From the NCBI GenBank assembly GCA_023489135.1, contig JAMDCE010000663.1, positions 1-16,251 of the forward strand: 16,251 nt of DNA, in the 5' to 3' direction. The position numbers and the translations under genes were made by a program. The notes beneath the pieces were generated by a model, which was not told the DNA's origin, did not search any database, and saw nothing but the letters and a program-made list of their open reading frames with translations. Below are positions 6,744 to 12,466 of this stretch, one piece after another; positions within the stretch are counted from its first letter, which is position 1; the number at the start of each line of letters is the position of its first letter. Origin of the DNA: Chloroflexota bacterium. GTDB taxonomy: Bacteria; Chloroflexota; Chloroflexia; JAMDCE01.

Positions 6744-7775
6744 CTATCTTGGCTTGTCGTCTGGACGATGCCCAGGCACCGGGTGGAAGCTGAACATGCG
6801 CGCGAGGTCGAAGACCGTGGTGGTGCGGAGGTAGATCAGCCAGTAGAAGGCGCCCACCAGCACCGCTCCGCCGATTATGTTTCCGATGGTCACCGGAACC
6901 AGGTTCGCCCAGAAGAAGGAAGACCAGGTGAGATTGGCCACCTGCTCCGTGGTCAGGCCGGCCGCCTCCAGCACCGGCCCGTTTCCTGACAGGAGGATGC
7001 CCATCGGGATGAAGTACATGTTGGCCACGCTATGCTCGAAACTGGAGGCGACGAAGGCGGCGATGGGAAACGTTATGGCGGCTATCTTGTCAAAAGTCGT
7101 GCGGGCGCTAAACGTCAGCCACACGGCCAGACAAACCAGGGCGTTGGCCAGGATGCCTCGGATCAGGGCCTCCCAAAATCCCAATTGGACTTTCCCATTG
7201 GCTATGGTCACCGCCGTTGCTCCGACCTGGTTGCCGTCCAGGGACCACTGACCGGAGTAGTACACGAGCAAGACGGTGACAATGGAACCGGCCAGGTTGC
7301 CCAGGTAAACGATCACCCAGTTCCGAAGCATCTGGCGCAGCGTTATCTTGTGCCCCATCCAGGTCATCACGATCAAGGTGTTTCCGGTGAAGAGCTCTGC
7401 TCCCGCCACCAGCGTCAGGACCAGTCCGAGCGAGAACGCCACGCCTATGGCGAACCGATTCAAACCGTAACCCAGGCCGGTAGCCGTGGCCACCACCGTG
7501 GCGAATTCCGTTCCCAGGCCGATGAACGCCCCGGCCAGGATGGCCAGAGAAAAAGTGCTCAGAAAATCCAGATTGGCCTTGGCGATGCCCACGGTTTGCG
7601 CCCGGTCGGCCATCTCGTGGGGGGCATAAGGGTCCAACCGCAAATCGATGTAGGAGATGCGCGGCTCCTCCGGCCCTCGCTCGGCCGGCGCATTTACTTC
7701 CACCACGCGTATTCGTCGATGGGCATTCCTCGGGTGCTCGTCGCCTCTTTCGTCGCGTTCCTTCGCGTCCTTCAA
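6744..7775 (-). CDS. Formate/nitrite transporter (FNT) family channel
   Basis: A member of the FocA/NirC family, pentameric inner-membrane channels for small monovalent anions such as formate, nitrite or hydrosulfide. The fold is recognisable from ILAGAFIGLGTEF (79-91), AGAELFTGNTL (124-134), RGILANALVCLAVW (206-219) and FEHSVANMYFIP (246-257), in which His248 is the conserved pore histidine. Six hydrophobic segments are present. The substrate cannot be assigned; no formate lyase, nitrite reductase or sulfite reductase gene is adjacent. The protein is 343 residues, longer than the usual ~280, with an extra ~50-residue charged N-terminus and a short polar C-terminal tail. The start is a TTG, accepted because AAGGGGGAG lies 5 nt before it. 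A later start nearer DPYAPHEMADRA would give the standard length but has no visible ribosome binding site. Confidence 0.9.
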   Translation of the reverse strand: MKDAKERDERGDEHPRNAHRRIRVVEVNAPAERGPEEPRISYIDLRLDPYAPHEMADRAQTVGIAKANLDFLSTFSLAILAGAFIGLGTEFATVVATATGLGYGLNRFAIGVAFSLGLVLTLVAGAELFTGNTLIVMTWMGHKITLRQMLRNWVIVYLGNLAGSIVTVLLVYYSGQWSLDGNQVGATAVTIANGKVQLGFWEALIRGILANALVCLAVWLTFSARTTFDKIAAITFPIAAFVASSFEHSVANMYFIPMGILLSGNGPVLEAAGLTTEQVANLTWSSFFWANLVPVTIGNIIGGAVLVGAFYWLIYLRTTTVFDLARMFSFHPVPGHRPDDKPR

Positions 7776-8143
7776 CGTAGCTCCCCCTTACCTCTTCCAT
7801 CATCGCGGTTTATTCTGTGACCGGCGTCGTCCCCAACTCCTGCCTTGGACTGCCTTGAATCGACCCGAGGGCGTTGTTCATCGCACATTCCTCCTGCATT
7901 TACTGTACCAACTGGTGCCCCTTCCATTAGGACTCTCATCCTATGCAAAATGGGGTGAATAGGCTATTGGCGAACTGGCCGCCGCGATAGTAATCTACGT
8001 TCGAAATGGGAGGCGGTGGGCTGTGGGGTAAACGAGAGTAATTCCCGAAAAAGTCCTCTGATGAATGTGTTATGAAATGGTAGATGCGAACCCTGTGGGA
8101 CCGAGGGACAAAGAATCAACCGATTAGCTGGAGATAGCCATCT
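7776..8143. other. 368-nt intergenic region between divergent FNT and TPR genes
   Basis: It must hold the upstream control regions of both flanking genes. On the minus strand there is one short ORF with a strong ribosome binding site (7810-7881, listed separately). TGCCTTG occurs twice within 12 nt (around 7841-7858). I see no convincing paired -35/-10 for either gene, no tRNA-like fold and no known riboswitch motif. Confidence 0.5.
7810..7881 (-). CDS. Possible 23-residue leader peptide upstream of the FNT gene
   Basis: On the minus strand a perfect AGGAGG (7895-7890) stands 8 nt before an ATG that opens a 23-codon frame ending in TAA. The peptide begins MNNALGSIQG and ends GTTPVTE; it has no hydrophobic segment or run of one amino acid. 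The stop is 34 nt before the TTG start of the FNT gene, so it would be the first cistron of the same transcript. I do not recognise the peptide. The strong ribosome binding site is the main evidence, and an untranslated purine-rich leader remains possible. Confidence 0.4.
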   Translation of the reverse strand: MNNALGSIQGSPRQELGTTPVTE

Positions 8144-9160
8144 TTGCTATTGACCCAGAGAATCTTGCTGGTGGTAGTGATCTTGCTGGCAGGGCTGCTG
8201 CCTGCTTCTCCAATCGACCCGATCCCGGTGCGGGATGTAGGGCCTTCTTCCCAATCTGGCGAGCCCTCTAGGGCTGTGCCGGATGCTGTGGTGGATCGAC
8301 CTGAAGCGGAGGAGTTGGACCTGCGATTAGACGAAGAAGCCCGCGGAATCCTGCCGGCCATTCGCGATCAAAACAGTGGCCGGGTTGAGGCAGCCGAGGA
8401 TTTAACCTACGTTGGCGCCGCGCTCCTATACGCCGGCGAGGTGAGCTCGGCGCACGAGCAGTTTGAAAAGGCTGTTGCGGCCAATCCGGACTACCCCGAG
8501 TCATTCGTCTATCTCGGATACACCAGTTGGCTGCGGGGGAATTACTCCGACGCCGATTACTTGTTGCGGCGGTACGTTCAGCTGCGCCCCGATGCCCCTC
8601 TGGGCCACTACTTCCTCGGCATGCTTCGGCGCAGCCAGAACAGTCTGCCGGAGGCCGTCTCCGAATTCGAGACCGTCCTGGTCGCTGATCCTCAAAGCGC
8701 TCCCGCTCGTATAGAGCTGGCGCGCACGCTTACTCTGAAACGCGACTACGGCCGGGCTGCCGGGATGCTCGATCTCGCGGTGGAAATCGATCCCGACAAC
8801 GTCGCCTACCTCCTTTACGTCGCCACCTTCTACCTGGACCACGCCATCAGACTGGACCGAGCGTTGCCGCTGGCTCGGAAAGCCGCCGAGCTGGCGCCCG
8901 GCGATGCCGGAGCAATGGATGTCCTGGGTTGGGCGCTGTGGGCGAACGGTCAATCGTACGAAGCGCGGCACACCTTGGAGCGCGCCCTGGCGGCCCGCCC
9001 CGACCTCGCCGGTGCCCACTACCATTTGGCCGTCATTTACGAGAAGGAGGGAGATGCTCCTGCTGCCGCCGCCGAATTGCGCCGCGTGCTGGAGTTGGAG
9101 CCCGATGGCGACTATGCCGCCAGAGCAAGATTCGGCCTGAACAGCCTGGGTTCGCGCTAG
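8144..9160 (+). CDS. Tetratricopeptide-repeat protein with N-terminal signal or anchor
   Basis: A 338-residue protein made of a hydrophobic N-terminus (about residues 6-22, RILLVVVILLAGLLPA), an acidic Pro/Asp-rich linker to about residue 80, and then TPR units to the end. About seven units can be counted, each with the pattern of small and aromatic residues ending in P-D or P-G (for example VAANPDYPESFVYLGY, VQLRPDAPLGHYFLG, VLVADPQSAPARIELA, LAARPDLAGAHYHLA). TPR arrays are protein-interaction scaffolds; no enzymatic domain is fused. The N-terminus predicts secretion or membrane anchoring, so it probably acts outside the cytoplasmic membrane. The start is a TTG with CTGGAG about 10 nt upstream, a weak site; other starts a few codons later are possible. 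The partner is unknown. The next gene, a CsoR-type repressor, has its own promoter. Confidence 0.85.
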   Translation: MLLTQRILLVVVILLAGLLPASPIDPIPVRDVGPSSQSGEPSRAVPDAVVDRPEAEELDLRLDEEARGILPAIRDQNSGRVEAAEDLTYVGAALLYAGEVSSAHEQFEKAVAANPDYPESFVYLGYTSWLRGNYSDADYLLRRYVQLRPDAPLGHYFLGMLRRSQNSLPEAVSEFETVLVADPQSAPARIELARTLTLKRDYGRAAGMLDLAVEIDPDNVAYLLYVATFYLDHAIRLDRALPLARKAAELAPGDAGAMDVLGWALWANGQSYEARHTLERALAARPDLAGAHYHLAVIYEKEGDAPAAAAELRRVLELEPDGDYAARARFGLNSLGSR

Positions 9161-9168
9161 CCGCACCC

Positions 9169-9198
9169 TTGGTACCATGGAACGGGGTATGCTATAAT
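9169..9198 (+). promoter_or_regulatory. Promoter of the CsoR-family repressor gene
   Basis: TTGGTA (9169-9174), 18-bp spacer, consensus TATAAT (9193-9198), about 20 nt before the ATG. Within the spacer, TACC (9173-9176) and GGTA (9186-9189) form inverted half-sites next to a GGGGTAT tract, loosely like the G-tract operators bound by CsoR-family proteins. Autoregulation through this site is plausible but weakly supported. Confidence 0.6.
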
Positions 9199-9217
9199 GC
9201 CAGGGAGGGGTTAGCTC

Positions 9218-9478
9218 ATGGCAATGACCAAGAAAGATGTTTCCGACAGGCTAAAGCGAATCGAGGGGCAGGTTCGAGGCATCCAGAAGATGATCGACGA
9301 CGAGCGGCCTTGCGAGGATGTGATCACGCAGTTGATGGCCGCGCGCTCGGCGCTGGACAAGGTGGGTATCTCGATAATCACTCAACACGTGAAGGAATGC
9401 GCTAGGGTTCCCGCGGGTGAGGGCGATGAAAGCCAGACGCTCGAGCGTGCTTTGGCCCTGTTTCTACGGTTAAGCTAA
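9218..9478 (+). CDS. CsoR/RcnR/FrmR-family metal-sensing or thiol-sensing repressor
   Basis: An 86-residue all-helical DUF156 repressor. Members form tetramers that release DNA on binding Cu(I), Ni(II), formaldehyde or persulfide. The signature regions are DRLKRIEGQVRGIQKMI (10-26) and DVITQLMAARSAL (34-46). The sensing residues are Cys32, His57 and Cys61 (PCEDV and QHVKEC), the C-H-C arrangement of copper sensors of the CsoR type; persulfide sensors (CstR) and FrmR also use the first Cys, so the inducer is not settled. No copper ATPase, chaperone or sulfurtransferase gene is adjacent. The ATG is preceded by GGGAGGGG (9203-9210) with a 7-nt spacing. Thioredoxin follows 63 nt downstream, which would suit a thiol-stress role if the two are co-transcribed. 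Confidence 0.92.
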   Translation: MAMTKKDVSDRLKRIEGQVRGIQKMIDDERPCEDVITQLMAARSALDKVGISIITQHVKECARVPAGEGDESQTLERALALFLRLS

Positions 9479-9541
9479 TAGGTCAGTATTTGACGTGGAC
9501 ATCTCTAGAACATTGTGTGCGAGTGGAGGAGGCCTATTCCG

Positions 9542-9865
9542 ATGAGTAAAGCTACACCTGTTTCAGATAGTGATTTCCAGGTAGAGGTTCTCGACTCTGA
9601 GATTCCTGTGCTGGTTGATTTTTGGGCCACCTGGTGCAATCCGTGCAAGATGATTGCACCGATAGTAGAAGACGTTGCCGCCGAGAACGAGGGCAAGCTC
9701 AAGGTTGTGAAACTGGACGTGGACGAGAATCAAGGCACGGCGCGCCAGTATGGCGTAATGAGCATTCCAACCCTCATCCTGTTCAAAGAGGGCAAGCCTG
9801 TGGAGCGAGTCGTCGGCTACCAGTCCAAAGATCAGCTCACCAAGAATATCTCGCGCCATCTTTAG
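9542..9865 (+). CDS. trxA: Thioredoxin with a WCNPC active site
   Basis: A single-domain thioredoxin of 107 residues, a cytosolic dithiol carrier that reduces protein disulfides and is itself reduced by thioredoxin reductase. The redox pair Cys32/Cys35 occurs as WATWCNPCK, the cis-proline is Pro76 in MSIPTL, and the buried Asp25 in VDFWA is present; residue numbers match the E. coli protein. The usual Gly33 of WCGPC is replaced by Asn, which may shift redox potential or partner choice. The ATG at 9542 is selected over an in-frame GTG at 9515 because GGAGGAGG (9525-9532) lies 9 nt upstream. It is 63 nt after the CsoR-family gene with no terminator between. A TTGACG at 9490-9495 could be a -35, but no matching -10 is clear. 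Confidence 0.95.
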   Translation: MSKATPVSDSDFQVEVLDSEIPVLVDFWATWCNPCKMIAPIVEDVAAENEGKLKVVKLDVDENQGTARQYGVMSIPTLILFKEGKPVERVVGYQSKDQLTKNISRHL

Positions 9866-9903
9866 AGGCGTTGGCACTGAGATCTAGCCGCGAACCAAGG
9901 CGC

Positions 9904-9928
9904 GTAGGGGCGCTCAGCTGAACGCCCC
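9904..9928. repeat. Outer-left palindrome of a nested inverted-repeat cluster
   Basis: GGGGCG...CGCCCC at 9907-9928 is a near-perfect 22-nt palindrome; the two imperfect positions would be G:U pairs in RNA. With the preceding GTA it matches the reverse complement of 10150-10174 at 21 of 25 positions. Lying 40 nt past trxA it might end that transcript, but there is no T-tract. Confidence 0.7.
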
Positions 9929-9961
9929 GTGCGCATCAACCCGGGCCAGATTGGAAAACCA

Positions 9962-9985
9962 GTAGTGCAGGGGCTGGTCCCCTGC
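9962..9985. repeat. Inner-left hairpin of the nested cluster
   Basis: GCAGGGG (9967-9973), loop CTGGT, CCCCTGC (9979-9985): a perfect 7-bp stem preceded by GTAGT. It is the inverse of 10083-10106 with a single mismatch in 24 positions. Confidence 0.75.
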
Positions 9986-10082
9986 TTGGTCGAAGTGCGA
10001 TGACAGCGGCCATCGGCCAGGCCGCCAGAGGAACCGCGTAGAGAACTAACGGGGATGCCCGGTCTTCCAAACAGTCTTACGA

Positions 10083-10106
10083 GCAGGGGACAAGCCCCTG
10101 CACTAC
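10083..10106. repeat. Inner-right hairpin of the nested cluster
   Basis: GCAGGGG (10083-10089), loop ACAAG, CCCCTGC (10095-10101), then ACTAC. Inverse partner of 9962-9985; the only difference lies in the hairpin loop. Confidence 0.75.
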
Positions 10107-10149
10107 AATCTTTACTCCGACTGATGCGTGTTAGTAGGTTGATGCCTAT

Positions 10150-10174
10150 GGGGCGCTCAAGTGAACGCCCCTAC
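10150..10174. repeat. Outer-right palindrome of the nested cluster
   Basis: GGGGCGCTCAAGTGAACGCC followed by CCTAC is the inverse partner of 9904-9928 (21/25). Between here and comEA, CGCCAAC (10201-10207) pairs with GTTGGCG (10234-10240), and GGGCC/GGCCC tracts at 10254-10280 could fold, but nothing matches a riboswitch I know. Confidence 0.65.
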
Positions 10175-10293
10175 CAGGAGGCCGAGCGGGTCGATACTCA
10201 CGCCAACCGCCGTAGTGCCGCGACGAGCCTCGTAGTTGGCGGGTTTCCATAATGGGCCCCGAGCCCGGAGCACAGGGCCAATAGGAGAGTGTC

Positions 10294-10896
10294 GTGGAAG
10301 ACCAGGCTGATCGCCACCGCGGACTTCTAACGGTGCTTCTGTTAATCGTGGTAGCTGCTGGAGCTGTGGTGTGGCTCCTTCGGCGCCCCGAGACCCGACC
10401 GCTTGAGATGGTCTCCCCTCCTCTGCCCGCCAAGTCACCTGAACGTACTCTGAAGGTCTACGTGCACGGCGAAGTCCTGCACCCCGGCGTATATACTCTC
10501 CAGGAAGGAGATCGCGTGGAGGATGCGCTCGCCGCCGCGGGTGGCGTTACCGAGCAGGCAGATCGCACCAGGATCAACCTGGCAGCCAGGGTTCGGGACC
10601 AGCAGCAGCTCAACGTTCCACCAATTTCCGTTGCTAAAGAGCCTGCGGTACCCGGTCTGGAAAAAGACCGCGATCAGGCGCCGTCGGCGTCGGTCCCCTC
10701 CGCTACGGTAAACCTCAATACTGCCTCGGCGGTCGAATTGGATGCCTTGCCGGGCATCGGTCCGGTAACCGTTCAGAAGATTCTCGGCCACCGCGAGCAG
10801 ATAGGTCCTTTCACTTCCATAGAGGAGCTCAAAGACGCCAAGCTCGTTAATAAGGCCCAGTTCGAGCGGATCAAGGACCGCATATCCGCTCCCTGA
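10294..10896 (+). CDS. comEA: ComEA-like DNA-binding protein (SLBB plus helix-hairpin-helix)
   Basis: A 200-residue ComEA-type protein, the membrane-anchored receptor that binds double-stranded DNA during natural transformation. It has one N-terminal membrane segment (about 10-29), an SLBB domain (53-110, with VYVHGEVLHPGVY and VEDALAAAGGV), a Lys/Asp/Pro linker, and a C-terminal helix-hairpin-helix pair (139-197) containing VNLNTASAVELDALPGIGP and IEELKDAKLV. The domain order and length are typical of Gram-positive-type ComEA. The GTG start has AGGAGA (10283-10288) 5 nt upstream. The channel gene comEC, often the next gene, is not present in the window, so a competence role is likely from domain order but not proven by context. 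Confidence 0.9.
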   Translation: MEDQADRHRGLLTVLLLIVVAAGAVVWLLRRPETRPLEMVSPPLPAKSPERTLKVYVHGEVLHPGVYTLQEGDRVEDALAAAGGVTEQADRTRINLAARVRDQQQLNVPPISVAKEPAVPGLEKDRDQAPSASVPSATVNLNTASAVELDALPGIGPVTVQKILGHREQIGPFTSIEELKDAKLVNKAQFERIKDRISAP

Positions 10897-10979
10897 GCTC
10901 GGTTCGTTCCCACTTGTAGGGAAAGCTAATTTTCGACGGTTTTTTCGCGATATTAGGACAACAGAGCCCGCTAAGCGCC

Positions 10980-11008
10980 TTGACAAGAGACATCCGCACA
11001 ACTAGGAT
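10980..11008 (+). promoter_or_regulatory. Strong promoter of the substrate-binding protein gene
   Basis: A consensus TTGACA (10980-10985), exactly 17 bp, then TAGGAT (11003-11008). Transcription would start near 11015, leaving about 30 nt to the GTG at 11045. This is one of the best sigma-70-type promoters in the window. Confidence 0.7.
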
Positions 11009-11044
11009 ATCGGCACCATTTAGCTTGTGAAAGGGGATAACGTC

Positions 11045-12193
11045 GTGGAGGAATCTGGAGACATCGGCAGACAATCCTTGAACCGTGTGCTCTCGCGTCA
11101 GATCACCCGTCGGAAGCTTCTGAAACAGCTGGGAGGCGTTGCGGCCCTGACCGCGCTTTGGCCCGCCTGCCAGTCGGCGCAGCAGTCTTCCGGCACTCAG
11201 GCCACCCCTGCTGCAGCAACCAATCCGCCTGCTGCTCCAACGGCGCCGGCATCCTCGGCAGGCCCGGCTCCGAAGCAGATAGCCTTGGCCAAGGCGCAGC
11301 CCATGAAGATCAACTGGACGGCGGCCAGCGGGGCTATGTCGGGCATCTGGATGGCGCAGGAGACCGGCGCTTGGAAGGAAATGGGGATCAACTCTGAGCT
11401 GGTCCATATCCCCAGTAGCTCGCGGGTGGTGGCTGCCTTTGAGGCGAAGGACATACAGGCGAGCCCCTTCGATTGGGTCGTCGCTTTCACTTCCGTTGCC
11501 GCCGGCGGTAGCGCAAGAATGATTGGAGCAGTGACGAACCGCCCGATCTTCTCGGTCATGGGATCGAAGGGAGTGACCAAACCCGAAGACACCAAGGGCA
11601 AGCGATGGGGGATCACCAGGATTGGATCGTCGACGCACACGGCATCATTGCTGGCGCTGGACGTGTGGGGTATGAAGCCGAGCGACGTTCAATTCCTGGA
11701 GCTTCAGGAGGTGCCGGCCATTCTGTCCGCGCTGATGGCCGGACAGGTGGACGCCGGCACAGTTTCCCCTCCGACCAACAGCCGGGCGATTAAGGCCGGT
11801 TTTGCGGAGCTGATCAATTTGGGTGACCAAGGGCCGGAGTATCCTTCGGTAGGCTTAGCCTCTACCGCGCCCCTCGTCGACGGCAGTCGCGACCTGATAC
11901 TGGCTTTTGTGGCCGGCTATTCGCTCGGCGTGAAGCGCTTCCGCGAGGATCCCGAGCGCGGGGTCAGCGTCATCAAGAAGTACTTGAAGCTCGACGATCA
12001 GGAGCTGGCGGTTGATACGCATAAGCAGTTCGCGCGATACCTGGCCTGGCCACCGGTCATGACCTTGAAACCGGCCGAGAGAGTCCTGCAGGACGTGGTT
12101 AAGACGGAGCCCAAGGCGGCGAATGTGAAGGTCGAGCAGGTGGCGACGATGCAATTTACCGACGAATTGGAGAAAATGGGATTCTTCAAGTAG
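11045..12193 (+). CDS. ABC transporter substrate-binding lipoprotein, SsuA/TauA/NMT1-like, probable Tat substrate
   Basis: A 382-residue binding protein resembling the family that captures sulfonates, taurine, nitrate or thiamine precursors for an ABC importer. The N-terminus has a Tat-like TRRKLLK (21-27), a hydrophobic stretch GGVAALTALWPA, and Cys42 as probable lipidation site, though Trp at -3 makes the lipobox imperfect. A Ala/Pro/Thr-rich linker follows to about residue 80, then the two-lobe domain (INWTAASGAMSGIWMAQETG, SSRVVAAFEAKDIQ, WGITRIGSSTHTAS, LMAGQVDAGTV). GTG 11045 is preferred over GTG 11027 because AAAGGGG (11030-11036) is a ribosome binding site 8 nt before it, while nothing precedes 11027. 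No permease or ATPase gene is adjacent, so the ligand is unknown. Transcription probably ends at the hairpin at 12223. Confidence 0.85.
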   Translation: MEESGDIGRQSLNRVLSRQITRRKLLKQLGGVAALTALWPACQSAQQSSGTQATPAAATNPPAAPTAPASSAGPAPKQIALAKAQPMKINWTAASGAMSGIWMAQETGAWKEMGINSELVHIPSSSRVVAAFEAKDIQASPFDWVVAFTSVAAGGSARMIGAVTNRPIFSVMGSKGVTKPEDTKGKRWGITRIGSSTHTASLLALDVWGMKPSDVQFLELQEVPAILSALMAGQVDAGTVSPPTNSRAIKAGFAELINLGDQGPEYPSVGLASTAPLVDGSRDLILAFVAGYSLGVKRFREDPERGVSVIKKYLKLDDQELAVDTHKQFARYLAWPPVMTLKPAERVLQDVVKTEPKAANVKVEQVATMQFTDELEKMGFFK

Positions 12194-12222
12194 CGGCGCC
12201 CATTGCCCCGTCCCCGGTCTTG

Positions 12223-12280
12223 AGGGTGAGTTGGGCGTGCCGCGATGCGCGGCACGCCCAACTCACCCTTTTCTTCTCTG
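12223..12280 (+). terminator. Very strong intrinsic terminator after the binding-protein gene
   Basis: Arms 12223-12244 and 12248-12269 form a perfect 22-bp GC-rich stem with a 3-nt ATG loop, followed by TTTTCTTCTCT. It begins 29 nt past the stop codon. The stem is roughly three times the usual length, so it may be a repetitive palindrome recruited as terminator. Confidence 0.85.
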
Positions 12281-12389
12281 AGCAGGGTGGAGTTCGTATC
12301 TACTCGGCCGCGCGGGCATGAAGAATGCACGAGCCCTATCCTTGCCCACTTGCCCACCCGGCTTCTCGCCCGCCGGGACCGCCGTAGAG

Positions 12390-12395
12390 TATAAT
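12390..12395 (+). promoter_or_regulatory. Candidate -10 element for the histidine kinase gene
   Basis: A consensus TATAAT sits 71 nt before the kinase ATG, just after a strong terminator, so a promoter is expected here. No acceptable -35 is visible 16-19 bp upstream. Confidence 0.35.
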
Positions 12396-12466
12396 GTAAC
12401 GTATTGAGTATCACCCGATTGAGAGCGGCCGACGCCAACCCAACGATAGCCCTTTGAGTCCCAAAG

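Larger units (their letters stand above)
9904..10174. repeat. Nested inverted-repeat cluster, MITE-like or REP-like, no coding capacity
   Basis: Two pairs of palindromes are arranged symmetrically: outer arms 9904-9928 and 10150-10174 (21/25 in inverse orientation) and inner arms 9962-9985 and 10083-10106 (23/24). The roughly 97-nt core between the inner arms has no recognisable gene. Together with 10175-10293 this explains the 428-nt gap between trxA and comEA. Similar GTAGGGGCG and GTAGTGCAGGGG palindromes are, to my knowledge, abundant in some Chloroflexota genomes. I see no transposase and no clear target duplication. Confidence 0.6.

Noticed and set aside
7032..7820. 262-residue plus-strand frame across the FNT gene
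   Set aside because: Antisense shadow, rich in Gln, Gly, His and Arg, with no hydrophobic or catalytic pattern; the FNT frame explains the region.
7775..7888. Alternative short minus-strand ORF from the ATG at 7888
   Set aside because: Its ATG is only 1 nt from AGGAGG, too close for initiation; the ATG at 7881 in another frame has ideal spacing.
9904..10174. CRISPR-like array
   Set aside because: The repeats are inverted and only two per type, with unequal spacing; there are no regular spacers and no cas genes.
10175..10293. Riboswitch ahead of comEA
   Set aside because: There are foldable GC tracts but none of the conserved cores I know (c-di-GMP, SAM, cobalamin, TPP) can be matched.
10146..10438. 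Two overlapping ~95-residue minus-strand frames upstream of comEA
   Set aside because: They run through the palindromes and into comEA in antisense, with Arg/Pro/Gly-rich composition and no start signal.
11027..11044. GTG at 11027 as start of the binding protein
   Set aside because: No ribosome binding site precedes it and its own codons form the ribosome binding site of GTG 11045; it cannot be excluded completely.
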